NCBI RefSeq assembly: GCF_003957295.1
Contig: NZ_RQPJ01000002.1
Location: forward strand, 682,001-746,000
From: Arenibacter aquaticus
Lineage (GTDB): Bacteria > Bacteroidota > Bacteroidia > Flavobacteriales > Flavobacteriaceae
Length of the DNA stretch: 64,000 nt
Direction: 5' to 3'
Below the pieces are notes generated by a model that saw only the letters and a list, made by a program, of their open reading frames with translations, ran no database searches and was not told where the DNA came from. Below are positions 43,995 to 51,930 of this stretch, piece after piece; positions within the stretch are counted from its first letter, which is position 1, and each line of letters starts with the position of its first letter. Both the position numbers and the translations under genes were made by a program.

Positions 43995-44024
43995 TTGTAT
44001 TTATATCATAAAACCGTAATTTTG
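43995..44024 (+). promoter_or_regulatory. promoter of the superoxide dismutase gene
   Basis: TTG (43995-43997), then 19 bases, then TAATTTTG (44017-44024): a perfect Bacteroidota-type promoter. The sod ATG follows 36 bases downstream, after an A-rich leader. Confidence 0.8.
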
Positions 44025-44059
44025 AAAAACAACATTTTTTAACATAAAAACGAAACATT

Positions 44060-44668
44060 ATGGCTTTTGAATTACCAAAATTACCTTATGCGTATGACGC
44101 TTTGGAACCACATATTGATGCCAGAACAATGGAAATACACCATACCAAGCATCACAACGGGTACACTAACAATTTAAACAATGCTATAGCCGGAACGGAT
44201 TTGGAAAACAAATCAATATCCGATATACTTACCAATTTGGATATGTCCAACGGGGCCGTAAGAAATAATGGAGGTGGATTCTTTAACCATTCCCTATTCT
44301 GGGAAATCATGTCGCCCAACGGCGGTGGAACTCCTACTGGCGATTTGGCCGATGCCATCTCTGCTGCATTTGGATCATTTGAATCCTTTAAGGACGCCTT
44401 TTCCAAGGCTGCTGCAACAAGATTTGGTTCTGGATGGGCTTGGTTATGTGTGCACAAAGGAGGCAAATTGGAGATTTGCTCTACACCCAACCAGGATAAC
44501 CCAACCATGCCCGAAACTGGCTGTGGTGGATATCCAATTTTAGGTTTGGACGTGTGGGAACACGCCTATTACCTAAACTATCAGAATAGGAGACCAGACT
44601 ATATCAATGCATTTTTCAATGTAGTAAACTGGGATAAAGTAACCGAATTGTACGAGGCCAATAAATAA
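44060..44668 (+). CDS. sodA: superoxide dismutase, Mn-type residues
   Basis: A 202-residue Fe/Mn superoxide dismutase that converts superoxide to oxygen and peroxide. Metal ligands are His in [15 protein letters not shown], His in [15 protein letters not shown], and the Asp and His of [23 protein letters not shown]. At the two positions that separate Mn from Fe enzymes it has Gly before NHSLFW ([10 protein letters not shown], where FeSOD has Gln) and Gln in STPNQDNP (as in E. coli MnSOD). This points to Mn or cambialistic use. It has no signal peptide, so it is cytoplasmic. It has its own promoter and a strong terminator, so it is monocistronic. Confidence 0.95.
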   Translation: MAFELPKLPYAYDALEPHIDARTMEIHHTKHHNGYTNNLNNAIAGTDLENKSISDILTNLDMSNGAVRNNGGGFFNHSLFWEIMSPNGGGTPTGDLADAISAAFGSFESFKDAFSKAAATRFGSGWAWLCVHKGGKLEICSTPNQDNPTMPETGCGGYPILGLDVWEHAYYLNYQNRRPDYINAFFNVVNWDKVTELYEANK

Positions 44669-44802
44669 TACCCCATACAATTGGGCATGTACGTTAAACA
44701 AGCCACACATTTTGGCTGCAAGACATATGCATTGAGCATAGACCTTCTGTCCTAAATATAATAAAAGGGTTTTTTAGCGTATAAACATACCCGCCCGCAT
44801 AT

Positions 44803-44844
44803 AAAAAGTCCGCCTTTTAGAAATTAAAAGGCGGACTTTTTTTT
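44803..44844 (+). terminator. intrinsic terminator of sod
   Basis: A 15-bp perfect stem, AAAAGTCCGCCTTTT (44804-44818) and AAAAGGCGGACTTTT (44826-44840), is followed by further Ts. Symmetric A and T tracts allow use from either side. Confidence 0.88.
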
Positions 44845-45036
44845 AGATCAATTCCAAAAGTAATGGGCTAATTGGAAAAATAAAATTAACTACCTAAAGT
44901 TCGTGTTCTGTTCATTTTTTGCATCGCCCAAAAAAAGCGACCAGGGCCGAATAAGCAAGGTACGGTGTACCCTGATTAGGAGGAGCCAGCTGTAGCCGAG
45001 GCTAGGCTGATTTTAAATTTCTATAAATCTACGCAC

Positions 45037-45136
45037 TTTCCACGGCCACACTGTCCAGGCCGCTTTCACTTGGGTGAAATGCTCTTTGGACACCTGCCTG
45101 CCGGCGAGGCAGGGCTTCCTTTGTCCAATGTGGAAA
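45037..45136. repeat. multi-branched inverted-repeat element
   Basis: An outer stem TTTCCAC (45037-45043) / GTGGAAA (45130-45136) encloses two nested or adjacent hairpins. One has TGTCC (45052-45056) / GGACA (45088-45092) around TTTCAC (45064-45069) / GTGAAA (45074-45079). The other has CCTGCC (45093-45098) / GGCAGG (45108-45113). It could be a structured RNA or a miniature mobile repeat (REP/MITE-like). No flanking target duplication was recognised. Confidence 0.5.
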
Positions 45137-45507
45137 CCACTTGATTTTGAACGAAATTGAAAATAGGCCGGTTTTAGTTCCTACAACCCAATAGCACTGA
45201 ATCTTGACTTCGAAATTACTTGTCAGATAAATCTACTTCCGTAATAGAGAGGGCGTGGCTGCAAAGAAATATTGAAGACTTGGAAATAATTCTGGCCATG
45301 GCATTGCCACATAAAAACCCCAGATCTTAAGGATCTCATAGCTAAGAAGAATCTTTTCTCCTGCCTAAAGACGACAGACAAGTTTGATTGGTTCGTGACT
45401 GGTTATTTTCTTAAATATAAATTCATGAACTAAATCGAAGATTCACGGATACCTATAATAACAATGCAGACCACCGGAGCCAAATGAATGGATAATTTTG
45501 TGGTTAT

Positions 45508-45585
45508 AAAATTGAAAAGGGTAGAGAAGTCTCTACCCTTTTCGTCCCAAATCTTACCATAAACTTAACCTACTTATGCTATGGC
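45508..45585 (-). ncRNA. predicted small RNA, copy 1 of a tandem pair
   Basis: About 75 nt on the minus strand. The predicted 5' end lies at CCATAGCATAAGTAGG, followed by TTAAGTTTATGG, TAAGATTTGGG and a terminator hairpin whose arms are AAAAGGGTAGAG (45515-45526) and CTCTACCCTTTT (45531-45542). The 39 bases 45546-45584 are identical to copy 2 except for one position. CCATA/TATGG can close a 5' hairpin. No plausible protein is encoded. The promoter is listed separately. Function unknown. Confidence 0.65.
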
Positions 45586-45589
45586 GCTA

Positions 45590-45619
45590 CTAAAATACTG
45601 GTATTGTGAGAAATAACAA
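45590..45619 (-). promoter_or_regulatory. promoter of predicted small RNA copy 1
   Basis: Minus-strand TTG (45617-45619), 19-base spacer, TATTTTAG (45590-45597; one mismatch to TAnnTTTG). The -7 box ends 5 bases before the conserved RNA body, exactly as in copy 2. Confidence 0.6.
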
Positions 45620-45702
45620 AAAGATTTATGAAATATTATCTGTCAATTTCTACACTATGATTGTTAACAAATCCATGTAACACACTTAAAATATTGATAT
45701 TC

Positions 45703-45780
45703 AGCAATAAAAAAGGCGAAGCCACGCTTCGCCTTTTTTCCCCAAATCTTACCATGAACTTAACCTACTTATGCTATGGT
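45703..45780 (-). ncRNA. predicted small RNA, copy 2 of a tandem pair
   Basis: Same organisation as copy 1, 195 bases away: CCATAGCATAAGTAGG, TTAAGTTCATGG, TAAGATTTGGG (conserved 45741-45779), then a terminator hairpin GGCGAAGC (45715-45722) / GCTTCGCC (45726-45733) flanked by A6 and T6. The hairpin sequence differs completely from copy 1 while its position and form are kept. This is what selection on an RNA with a terminator would leave. Confidence 0.68.
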
Positions 45781-45784
45781 CCTT

Positions 45785-45812
45785 CAAAAGTAAAGTAAAG
45801 CCGAGCTCACAA
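45785..45812 (-). promoter_or_regulatory. promoter of predicted small RNA copy 2
   Basis: Minus-strand TTG (45810-45812), 17-base spacer, perfect TACTTTTG (45785-45792). It ends 5 bases before the conserved RNA body. Confidence 0.68.
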
Positions 45813-45897
45813 AAAAGGTTTTAGACCAACTTCCCATTAATAGGTTGAAATACTTTACAGCTGTCATTACCCCTAATTCTTGTTCAATTTCCAATCC

Positions 45898-46479
45898 CTA
45901 TTGATCCTCTCCAAAAATATTTGCGGTATGGAATTGTAAAACTGGGACTACCTCCTTCTGAAACCAAGGGTTTTTGGCCTGCCAAAACCTATTTCTTGGG
46001 GAGGGGTGGGGCAATGGTAGGAATTGCGGCAAATAATCTTGAAAAGAACGCACGGTCTCGGTCAGGTTTTTCTTGGCCCTATTGCCCAAATAATACTTTT
46101 GGGAATAGGCACCTATCAATAGGGTCAACTTTGCCTTGGGCATGTTATTAATAAGTGTATTATGCCACATAGGGGCACATTCCGACCTAGGAGGCAGGTC
46201 ACCACCCTTCCCCTTTCCTGGGTAACAGAACCCCATAGGTATTAGGGCAACCTTGGTTTCATCGTAAAATTGTGAATTGGATATATTAAGCCATTGCCGG
46301 AGTTGTTTTCCGCTGGGGTCGTCCCATGGAATCCCGGATTGATGCACTTTGCTTCCCGGAGCCTGCCCTATAATAATTAATCTAGCACTGGGATGGGCCG
46401 AAACAATGGGTCTTGGTCCCAAAGGAAGATGGGCTTGGCAGTGTTGACAATCTCTTATTTCCGATAATAGTTCCTGCAT
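45898..46479 (-). CDS. uracil-DNA glycosylase family protein
   Basis: A 193-residue protein of the UDG superfamily (UdgX/family 4-like fold). Motif A is LIIIGQAPGSKVHQSGIPWDDPSGKQLRQWL (key GQAPG), motif B is the C-terminal LPHPSPRNRFW. An N-terminal CQHCQAHLPLG with paired cysteines resembles part of the iron-sulfur site of family 4 enzymes, but further Cys ligands are few, so cluster binding is uncertain. It probably removes uracil or related bases from DNA. The start overlaps the rsmI stop by one base (TAATG), which suggests translational coupling. Confidence 0.85.
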   Translation of the reverse strand: MQELLSEIRDCQHCQAHLPLGPRPIVSAHPSARLIIIGQAPGSKVHQSGIPWDDPSGKQLRQWLNISNSQFYDETKVALIPMGFCYPGKGKGGDLPPRSECAPMWHNTLINNMPKAKLTLLIGAYSQKYYLGNRAKKNLTETVRSFQDYLPQFLPLPHPSPRNRFWQAKNPWFQKEVVPVLQFHTANIFGEDQ

Positions 46480-47150
46480 TATTTTTTTCCCCCTACCACA
46501 ATCACGATCTCCCCCTTGGGCGGCGACTTGGTAAAGTGCTGGAGCACATCGCCAACAGCCCCCCTAATGGTTTCCTCGTACATTTTGGACAATTCCCGAG
46601 AAACCGAAACCGGCCTATCGGCTCCAAAATACGTTACAAAATGGGAAAGGGTTTTCACCAACTTATGAGGGGATTCATAAAAAATCATGGTCCTATTTTC
46701 CTCGGACAAAAGTGTCAGCCTGGTTTGCCTACCCTTTTTTACGGGCAAAAAACCTTCAAAAACAAATTTATCATTAGGAAGGCCACTATTTACCAAAGCC
46801 GGTACAAATGCTGTGGCGCCCGGAAGGCATTCTACAGCAATATCATTTTCAACACAGGCCCTGGTCAATAAAAAACCTGGATCGGATATGGCCGGTGTTC
46901 CGGCATCCGAAATCAAGGCTATGTCCCCACCAGTCTGCAACCGCCTAACAATTCCATCTACGGTTTTATGCTCATTGTGCATATGATGGCTTTGCATAGG
47001 GGTGCTAATATTATAATGGTGCAATAATTTACCGCTGGTACGGGTATCCTCGGCCAGAATAAGGTCTACTTCCTTTAAGACCCTGATGGCCCGTAAGGTA
47101 ATGTCCTCCAAATTACCAATAGGTGTTGGTACTATATATAATTTCCCCAT
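46479..47150 (-). CDS. rsmI: 16S rRNA (cytidine1402-2'-O)-methyltransferase
   Basis: A 223-residue tetrapyrrole-methylase-fold enzyme that 2'-O-methylates C1402 of 16S rRNA. Motifs: LYIVPTPIGNLEDITLRAIRVLKEVDLILAEDTRTSGKLLHHY, ALISDAGTPAISDPGFLL, CLPGATAFVPALVNSGLP and the MIFYESPHKLVKTL segment. It lacks the short C-terminal HTH extension of E. coli RsmI. A minus-strand TACTTTTG box at 47198-47205 and a small hairpin CTGTTTT/AAAACAG (47167-47186) lie upstream and would form a structured leader. It is coupled to the downstream UDG-like gene. Confidence 0.94.
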   Translation of the reverse strand: MGKLYIVPTPIGNLEDITLRAIRVLKEVDLILAEDTRTSGKLLHHYNISTPMQSHHMHNEHKTVDGIVRRLQTGGDIALISDAGTPAISDPGFLLTRACVENDIAVECLPGATAFVPALVNSGLPNDKFVFEGFLPVKKGRQTRLTLLSEENRTMIFYESPHKLVKTLSHFVTYFGADRPVSVSRELSKMYEETIRGAVGDVLQHFTKSPPKGEIVIVVGGKK

Positions 47151-47249
47151 GCATATAATTAAGGCCCTGTTTTACATTTAAAACAGCTGATTTCTGCCAA
47201 AAGTAATGAAAATCCCGGCACAGGTCATATAAAAGCCAGTAGTCTTTGG

Positions 47250-47936
47250 TTAGGCAAATTTCCTTGCAATCACGCTCATAAACCTTGCTTCATACTCTTC
47301 CTTGCCTTCCCAATTATTGTAATCTGGTTTTACCATGTTCTCAATAAAAGAAATAGAGCGTTCTTCACTGTCTATGGTACTCAACTGGGACAATACCCGG
47401 TTATAATCTTCCATATTATTATTGAACAGATGTTTTACAAAGGCCAAACGGTCATTTAAATCCACCTTGATTACCTTTTTGTGATTTGCATCAACAGCCT
47501 TGGCACTGGCAACCGGTTTGGCCACCTTCTCCTCTTTGGGCATAAATAAGTCCTTGTCATTCTTAATTAAATCCGGCTTGTTGGTGAACTGGGACAAAAC
47601 TTCCTCAATAGTGGTAGAACTTGGCATTTCGGACACCATATCCTTGATGGTATCTATACCCGGAGTAATAATATCCTCCTCGTGCGGGTTACTTTCCGGA
47701 ACCGACGAATTTGCACTCAAAACCGAATTGGCCATGGTTTCAAATTTGGAGGCAATGGCATTTTTAGACACATCAATCTCCACTTCATTGAGTTTTTCCT
47801 CAATATATTTTAAAACCGCCAACTTCTCATATAACTCCCTGGCCGAGTCATACAAGGCAGGGATATCGTTCATATTTCTGGAAGTAATAATATCTGTAGA
47901 CAACTTTCTCAACTCTTCTTTTAGTCTCTTTTTCAT
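47250..47936 (-). CDS. conserved hypothetical protein, helical and acidic
   Basis: Unrecognised protein of about 228 residues from the preferred ATG at 47936 (MKKRLKEELRKLSTDIITSRN); the longer frame adds a non-coding-looking SSTFLIYFYS stretch. Residues 1-65 form a helical region (LYDSARELYEKLAVLKYIEEKL). The middle (70-150) is acidic, Ser/Pro-rich and probably disordered. A conserved C-terminal helical part reads KVDLNDRLAFVKHLFNNNMEDYNRVLSQL and NWEGKEEYEARFMSVIARKF. No signal or membrane segment, so cytoplasmic. Function unknown. Confidence 0.75.
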   Translation of the reverse strand: MKKRLKEELRKLSTDIITSRNMNDIPALYDSARELYEKLAVLKYIEEKLNEVEIDVSKNAIASKFETMANSVLSANSSVPESNPHEEDIITPGIDTIKDMVSEMPSSTTIEEVLSQFTNKPDLIKNDKDLFMPKEEKVAKPVASAKAVDANHKKVIKVDLNDRLAFVKHLFNNNMEDYNRVLSQLSTIDSEERSISFIENMVKPDYNNWEGKEEYEARFMSVIARKFA

Positions 47937-48262
47937 ACGCTTAATCTTTTTAACTGAATAAAAATAAATTAAAAATGTAGAACTCAAGTTGCGGCAGGGC
48001 CATCATCTTGTAATTCCAATCCTGTTATTATATTTCCTATAGAATGTATTGCTGAACGCCACATTTTTGCCAAAATCATCCACGGCCTGTGGCAACACCT
48101 TCTTTTTATCCTTCCAAAGCGCTTATTTTAAACACATTGGACCAAGAATACCAGGCCCATTAACTTTTACCAACATTAATGCCAGAAGGATTATTTTTTT
48201 AATAATTTTATGCTTCCTATAAAATAAACGAAAAACAAATTACTTTCGTCTAAAATTACAAA

Positions 48263-48907
48263 ATGTTTCTCGAAAATACTGTTAACCCTAAAGAACAATT
48301 CGGTTGGATCGAAGTAATCTGTGGTTCCATGTTCTCTGGTAAGACGGAGGAATTGATCAGGAGGTTAAAACGAGCCCAGTTTGCCAAGCAGAAGGTAGAA
48401 ATATTTAAGCCAATGGTAGACAAAAGATACCATGAGGAAATGGTGGTATCACATGATGCCAATGAGATTAGATCTACCCCGGTCCCTGCTGCTGCCAATA
48501 TACGCCTACTGGCCGATAATTGTGATGTGGTAGGGATTGATGAAGCCCAGTTTTTTGATGACGAAATTGTTACGGTCTGCAATGATTTGGCCAATAAAGG
48601 GATCCGCGTTGTAGTGGCCGGACTGGATATGGACTTCAAGGGCAATCCTTTTGGCCCCATGCCCGCGCTAATGGCCACGGCAGAATATGTAACTAAAGTC
48701 CATGCCGTATGCACCCGAACCGGAAACTTGGCAAATTACAGCTACAGAAAGGCCAACAACAATAAATTGGTCTTTTTAGGTGAGACAGAAGAATATGAGC
48801 CCTTGAGCAGGGCTGCTTATTACAAGGCCATGTTAAAGGAAAAAGTAAATGCCCTGGAGGTAAACTCCGAGGAAATTATACCCCCTCAAAAAAAATCCAA
48901 TGACTAA
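48263..48907 (+). CDS. tdk: thymidine kinase
   Basis: Type II thymidine kinase of 214 residues that phosphorylates thymidine in pyrimidine salvage. Walker A is [21 protein letters not shown] (residues about 13-33), Walker B is [15 protein letters not shown], with [19 protein letters not shown] (DxDxxG) next. The lasso region ([14 protein letters not shown]) keeps only one of the usual four zinc cysteines that I can see in this part, so zinc binding looks reduced or absent. The gene overlaps alr by 8 bases, so the two are co-transcribed. Confidence 0.94.
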   Translation: MFLENTVNPKEQFGWIEVICGSMFSGKTEELIRRLKRAQFAKQKVEIFKPMVDKRYHEEMVVSHDANEIRSTPVPAAANIRLLADNCDVVGIDEAQFFDDEIVTVCNDLANKGIRVVVAGLDMDFKGNPFGPMPALMATAEYVTKVHAVCTRTGNLANYSYRKANNNKLVFLGETEEYEPLSRAAYYKAMLKEKVNALEVNSEEIIPPQKKSND

Positions 48908-50006
48908 GGTTGGCGAAACCGTTCTGGAAATAGACCTTAGGGCACTGGAACACAATTACCGTTATTTGAGATCCAAGATTTACCGGGACACTAAGTTTTT
49001 AGGAGTGGTCAAGGCCTTCGCCTATGGTAGCGATTCCGTTGCCATTGCCAAAAAACTGGAAACGCTGGGGGCAGATTATCTTGCAGTAGCCTACACGGCC
49101 GAGGGCGTGGCCTTAAGAAAAGCAGGGATTAGCCTGCCCATTATAGTGTTCCATCCCCAACAGCTGAGCTTTTCTAGCATTATAGAACACTGCTTGGAAC
49201 CCTGTCTTTATTCCAAGACCATCTTCACCACATTCTCAAAAATGGCAAAAGACCTGGGTCAAAAAAATTACCCGGTACACATAAAATTCAATACCGGGCT
49301 TAATAGATTGGGCCTTGGGGAAAACGATATTGATTTTATTCTGCAATCCCTTAATGAAATGCCGCAATTAAAAGTAAGTTCCCTTTTTTCACATTTGGCA
49401 GCTTCAGAAGATGCATCGGAAAGAGACTTTACCATGGCGCAGATAGGGAAATTTGAAAAAATTAGTACGGCCATACTTAAAGAATTGAATTACGCTCCCA
49501 TGCGCCATATGTTAAATACCTCTGGAATAATAAACTATCCAGAAGCGCAGTACAACATGGTAAGGAGCGGTATTGGTCTCTATGGCTACGGAAACGAGCC
49601 GGCAGAAGACAAAAAATTGATACCTGTGGCTACCCTAAAAACGGTCATATCCCAAATACACACAATTGGGGCCAACGAAAGCGTAGGCTATAACAGGGCC
49701 TATAAGGCCAAGAACCCAAAAGTAACGGCTACCCTTCCTCTGGGACATGCAGACGGAATAGGTAGACAATACGGCAACGGAATAGGCCATGTTTGGATAC
49801 AGGGTAAAATGGCCCCCTTGATTGGCAACGTATGCATGGATATGATTATGATAGATATAACGGGAATTGATTGTAAGGAGGGGGACGAGGTAATTGTTTT
49901 TGGTAAAGAATTAAGCGCAGAGCAACTGGCCTCATCAGCAAATACCATTACCTATGAACTCCTCACAGGCATATCGCAACGGGTAAAAAGAATTTATTTG
50001 GAATAA
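48900..50006 (+). CDS. alr: alanine racemase
   Basis: PLP-dependent enzyme of 368 residues that makes D-alanine for peptidoglycan. The N terminus [19 protein letters not shown] leads to the PLP lysine in [21 protein letters not shown]. The second catalytic base Tyr is in [30 protein letters not shown]. The [13 protein letters not shown] segment is the usual active-site Met-Asp region. The standard motif K-A-x-A-Y-G reads KAFAYGS here. The start overlaps the end of tdk by 8 bases. Confidence 0.95.
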   Translation: MTKVGETVLEIDLRALEHNYRYLRSKIYRDTKFLGVVKAFAYGSDSVAIAKKLETLGADYLAVAYTAEGVALRKAGISLPIIVFHPQQLSFSSIIEHCLEPCLYSKTIFTTFSKMAKDLGQKNYPVHIKFNTGLNRLGLGENDIDFILQSLNEMPQLKVSSLFSHLAASEDASERDFTMAQIGKFEKISTAILKELNYAPMRHMLNTSGIINYPEAQYNMVRSGIGLYGYGNEPAEDKKLIPVATLKTVISQIHTIGANESVGYNRAYKAKNPKVTATLPLGHADGIGRQYGNGIGHVWIQGKMAPLIGNVCMDMIMIDITGIDCKEGDEVIVFGKELSAEQLASSANTITYELLTGISQRVKRIYLE

Positions 50007-50143
50007 TAAAAATATATTCTCCTTATAACATGGAAATACAGCCCTAAAAGATGCACTGGGGACAAGTATTTTTTTAACACTTCCTTGTGAATTAGTTTTT
50101 TTAGTTAAATTGCAGATACTAATAATCACAAAAAACACTAATT

Positions 50144-50554
50144 ATGCTAAAAGAGTTTAAGGAGTTTATCATGACCGGCAATGTTATAGATTTGGCGGTT
50201 GCGGTACTATTAGCTGGTGCTGTAGGTGCAGTGGTCAGCGGATTTGTTAACGATATCATGATGCCGATAGTAGGCTACTTTACCGGAGGCGTAGATTTCT
50301 CGGATATGCAATATGTACTTTCAGAAGCTGTTGTGGCTGCAGACGGAACGGTTGAAAAACCCGAAAGTGCCATACGTTATGGAGCTTGGATAAACACCCT
50401 TATCAATTTGGTCATTGTTGGGTTTGTACTATTCGTAATTGTTAAGGCTTACAATAAAACCAAGAAACCAAAAGAAGCAGCTCCCGAAGCTCCAAAAGGA
50501 CCAAGTCAGGAAGAACTCTTGACCCAGATCAGGGATTTACTGAAAAAGCAATAA
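50144..50554 (+). CDS. mscL: large-conductance mechanosensitive channel MscL
   Basis: A 136-residue pentameric inner-membrane channel that opens under osmotic downshock. It begins MLKEFKEFIMTGNVIDLAVAVLLAGAVGAVVSGFVNDIMMPIVGYFTGG (helix TM1 with the conserved DLAVAV-AVV gate region), then a periplasmic loop. TM2 is YGAWINTLINLVIVGFVLFVIVKAYNK, and the cytoplasmic helix EELLTQIRDLLKK closes it. Length fits the family. Its own terminator lies downstream. A TTG and a weak TAAATTGC box sit upstream. Confidence 0.96.
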   Translation: MLKEFKEFIMTGNVIDLAVAVLLAGAVGAVVSGFVNDIMMPIVGYFTGGVDFSDMQYVLSEAVVAADGTVEKPESAIRYGAWINTLINLVIVGFVLFVIVKAYNKTKKPKEAAPEAPKGPSQEELLTQIRDLLKKQ

Positions 50555-50624
50555 TTTATAGAAGCATCTTGGGTCTTGCCCAACACCAAGACCTTAACCG
50601 TTACACTACCCAACTAACCAACCA

Positions 50625-50669
50625 AAAGCCGTCAACTAAGATACAATGTCTAAGTTGACGGTTCTTTTA
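50625..50669 (+). terminator. intrinsic terminator of mscL
   Basis: CCGTCAACT (50629-50637) pairs with AGTTGACGG (50653-50661), extended inward by AGA/TCT, and is followed by TTCTTTT. Confidence 0.85.
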
Positions 50670-50728
50670 TAAGTAATTGTGATATATATAACATTTTGTT
50701 ATATTATTAATATATATTCCTTTTTTGC

Positions 50729-50758
50729 TTGTTTACTGCCCTATAATCAGTACATTTG
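50729..50758 (+). promoter_or_regulatory. promoter of asd
   Basis: TTG (50729-50731), 19 bases, TACATTTG (50751-50758): perfect Bacteroidota consensus. It covers the TTG at 50756 that would open a longer asd frame, so the ATG at 50786 must be the start. Confidence 0.8.
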
Positions 50759-50785
50759 CCAACTGAAATTATAATCGTATTTAAA

Positions 50786-51775
50786 ATGAAAGTAGCTGTA
50801 GTTGGAGCAACAGGAATGGTTGGGGAAGTGATGCTAAAAGTATTGGCAGAACGTAATTTTCCATTGACCGAACTATTGTTGGTAGCCTCGGAAAGATCCG
50901 TGGGAAAAAAATTAACGTTCCAAGGAAAGGAGCACACTGTAATAGGTCTAGACACTGCTGTTGCGGCCAAACCGGACATAGCAATATTCTCTGCTGGTGG
51001 CAATACCTCTTTGGAATGGGCACCTAAATTTGCAGAGGCCGGCACCACGGTAATTGACAACTCCTCGGCATGGCGAATGGATCCCACCAAGAAATTGGTT
51101 GTTCCGGAAATAAATGCCTCAGAACTTGGAAAGGATGATAAGATTATTGCCAATCCAAACTGTTCTACAATACAGATGGTATTGGCACTATCCCCACTAC
51201 ACAATGCATACAAAATGAAACGAATAGTAGTTTCTACCTATCAGTCCGTTTCCGGAACTGGGGTTAAGGCTGTTCAGCAGTTGGAAAATGAGATTGCGGG
51301 TGTAGAGGGAGAAATGGCCTATCCTTACCCTATAGGCAAAAACGCTCTTCCACATTGTGATGTTTTTCTGGAGAACGGATACACCAAGGAAGAAATGAAA
51401 TTGGCCCGTGAACCACAGAAAATATTCAATGACAGTTCTTTTTCGGTTACGGCAACGGCAGTACGTATCCCAACAGCTGGTGGGCATTCAGAATCAGTGA
51501 ACGTAGAATTTGAAAATGATTTTGAACTTTCCAACGTCAGAAAATTGCTGAGCGAAACCCCGGGAGTGGTTGTTCAGGACAATACAGACACCAACACATA
51601 CCCCATGCCTATCTACGCCCATGGAAAGGACGACGTCTTTGTGGGAAGGATCAGAAGGGACGAAACCAGACCCAACACCTTAAATATGTGGATCGTGGCA
51701 GACAACTTACGAAAAGGTGCTGCTACCAATGCGGTACAGATTGCGGAATATTTGGTTGAAAACCAGTTGGTATAA
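50786..51775 (+). CDS. asd: aspartate-semialdehyde dehydrogenase
   Basis: A 329-residue NADPH-dependent enzyme of lysine, threonine, methionine and diaminopimelate synthesis. It starts MKVAVVGATGMVGEVMLKVLAERNFP with the Rossmann G-A-T-G-M-V-G loop. The catalytic Cys lies in IANPNCSTIQMVLAL, the substrate Arg/Glu/His region in VSTYQSVSGTGVKA and RIPTAGGHSESVNVEF. The promoter position fixes the ATG at 50786. It has its own strong terminator, so it is monocistronic. Confidence 0.96.
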   Translation: MKVAVVGATGMVGEVMLKVLAERNFPLTELLLVASERSVGKKLTFQGKEHTVIGLDTAVAAKPDIAIFSAGGNTSLEWAPKFAEAGTTVIDNSSAWRMDPTKKLVVPEINASELGKDDKIIANPNCSTIQMVLALSPLHNAYKMKRIVVSTYQSVSGTGVKAVQQLENEIAGVEGEMAYPYPIGKNALPHCDVFLENGYTKEEMKLAREPQKIFNDSSFSVTATAVRIPTAGGHSESVNVEFENDFELSNVRKLLSETPGVVVQDNTDTNTYPMPIYAHGKDDVFVGRIRRDETRPNTLNMWIVADNLRKGAATNAVQIAEYLVENQLV

Positions 51776-51849
51776 GACACAAAACACATTTCTATAGTGA
51801 GTGCCCTACCCCTGTCCGACACGGAACAAAAGGTAGTGTATAAGATGTT

Positions 51850-51886
51850 AAAACCTTTGTAATACTGCATTACAAAGGTTTTTTTT
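51850..51886 (+). terminator. intrinsic terminator of asd
   Basis: A 14-bp perfect stem, AAAACCTTTGTAAT (51850-51863) and ATTACAAAGGTTTT (51869-51882), a 5-base loop and a T tract to 51886. Confidence 0.9.
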
Positions 51887-51930
51887 GAGCTAATTTTGGG
51901 ACAATAAGTTCCTGTTTATAAAGAAATCCA

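Larger units (their letters stand above)
44669..45507. other. gene-poor region with structured repeats downstream of sod
   Basis: No supportable coding frame. It contains the sod terminator, a palindromic stretch near 44955-45010 (GGTAC/GTACC and AGCC/GGCT arms), the multi-branched element at 45037-45136, and a short hairpin AGATC/GATCT near 45322-45335. The segment 45140-45505 otherwise looks featureless. Confidence 0.55.

Noticed and set aside
45741-45800. Short plus-strand frame MNLTYLCYGPSKVK over the conserved repeat
   Set aside because: In the other copy the start ATG is ATA and the C-terminal part differs. The conserved unit reads better as an RNA on the opposite strand with promoter and terminator.
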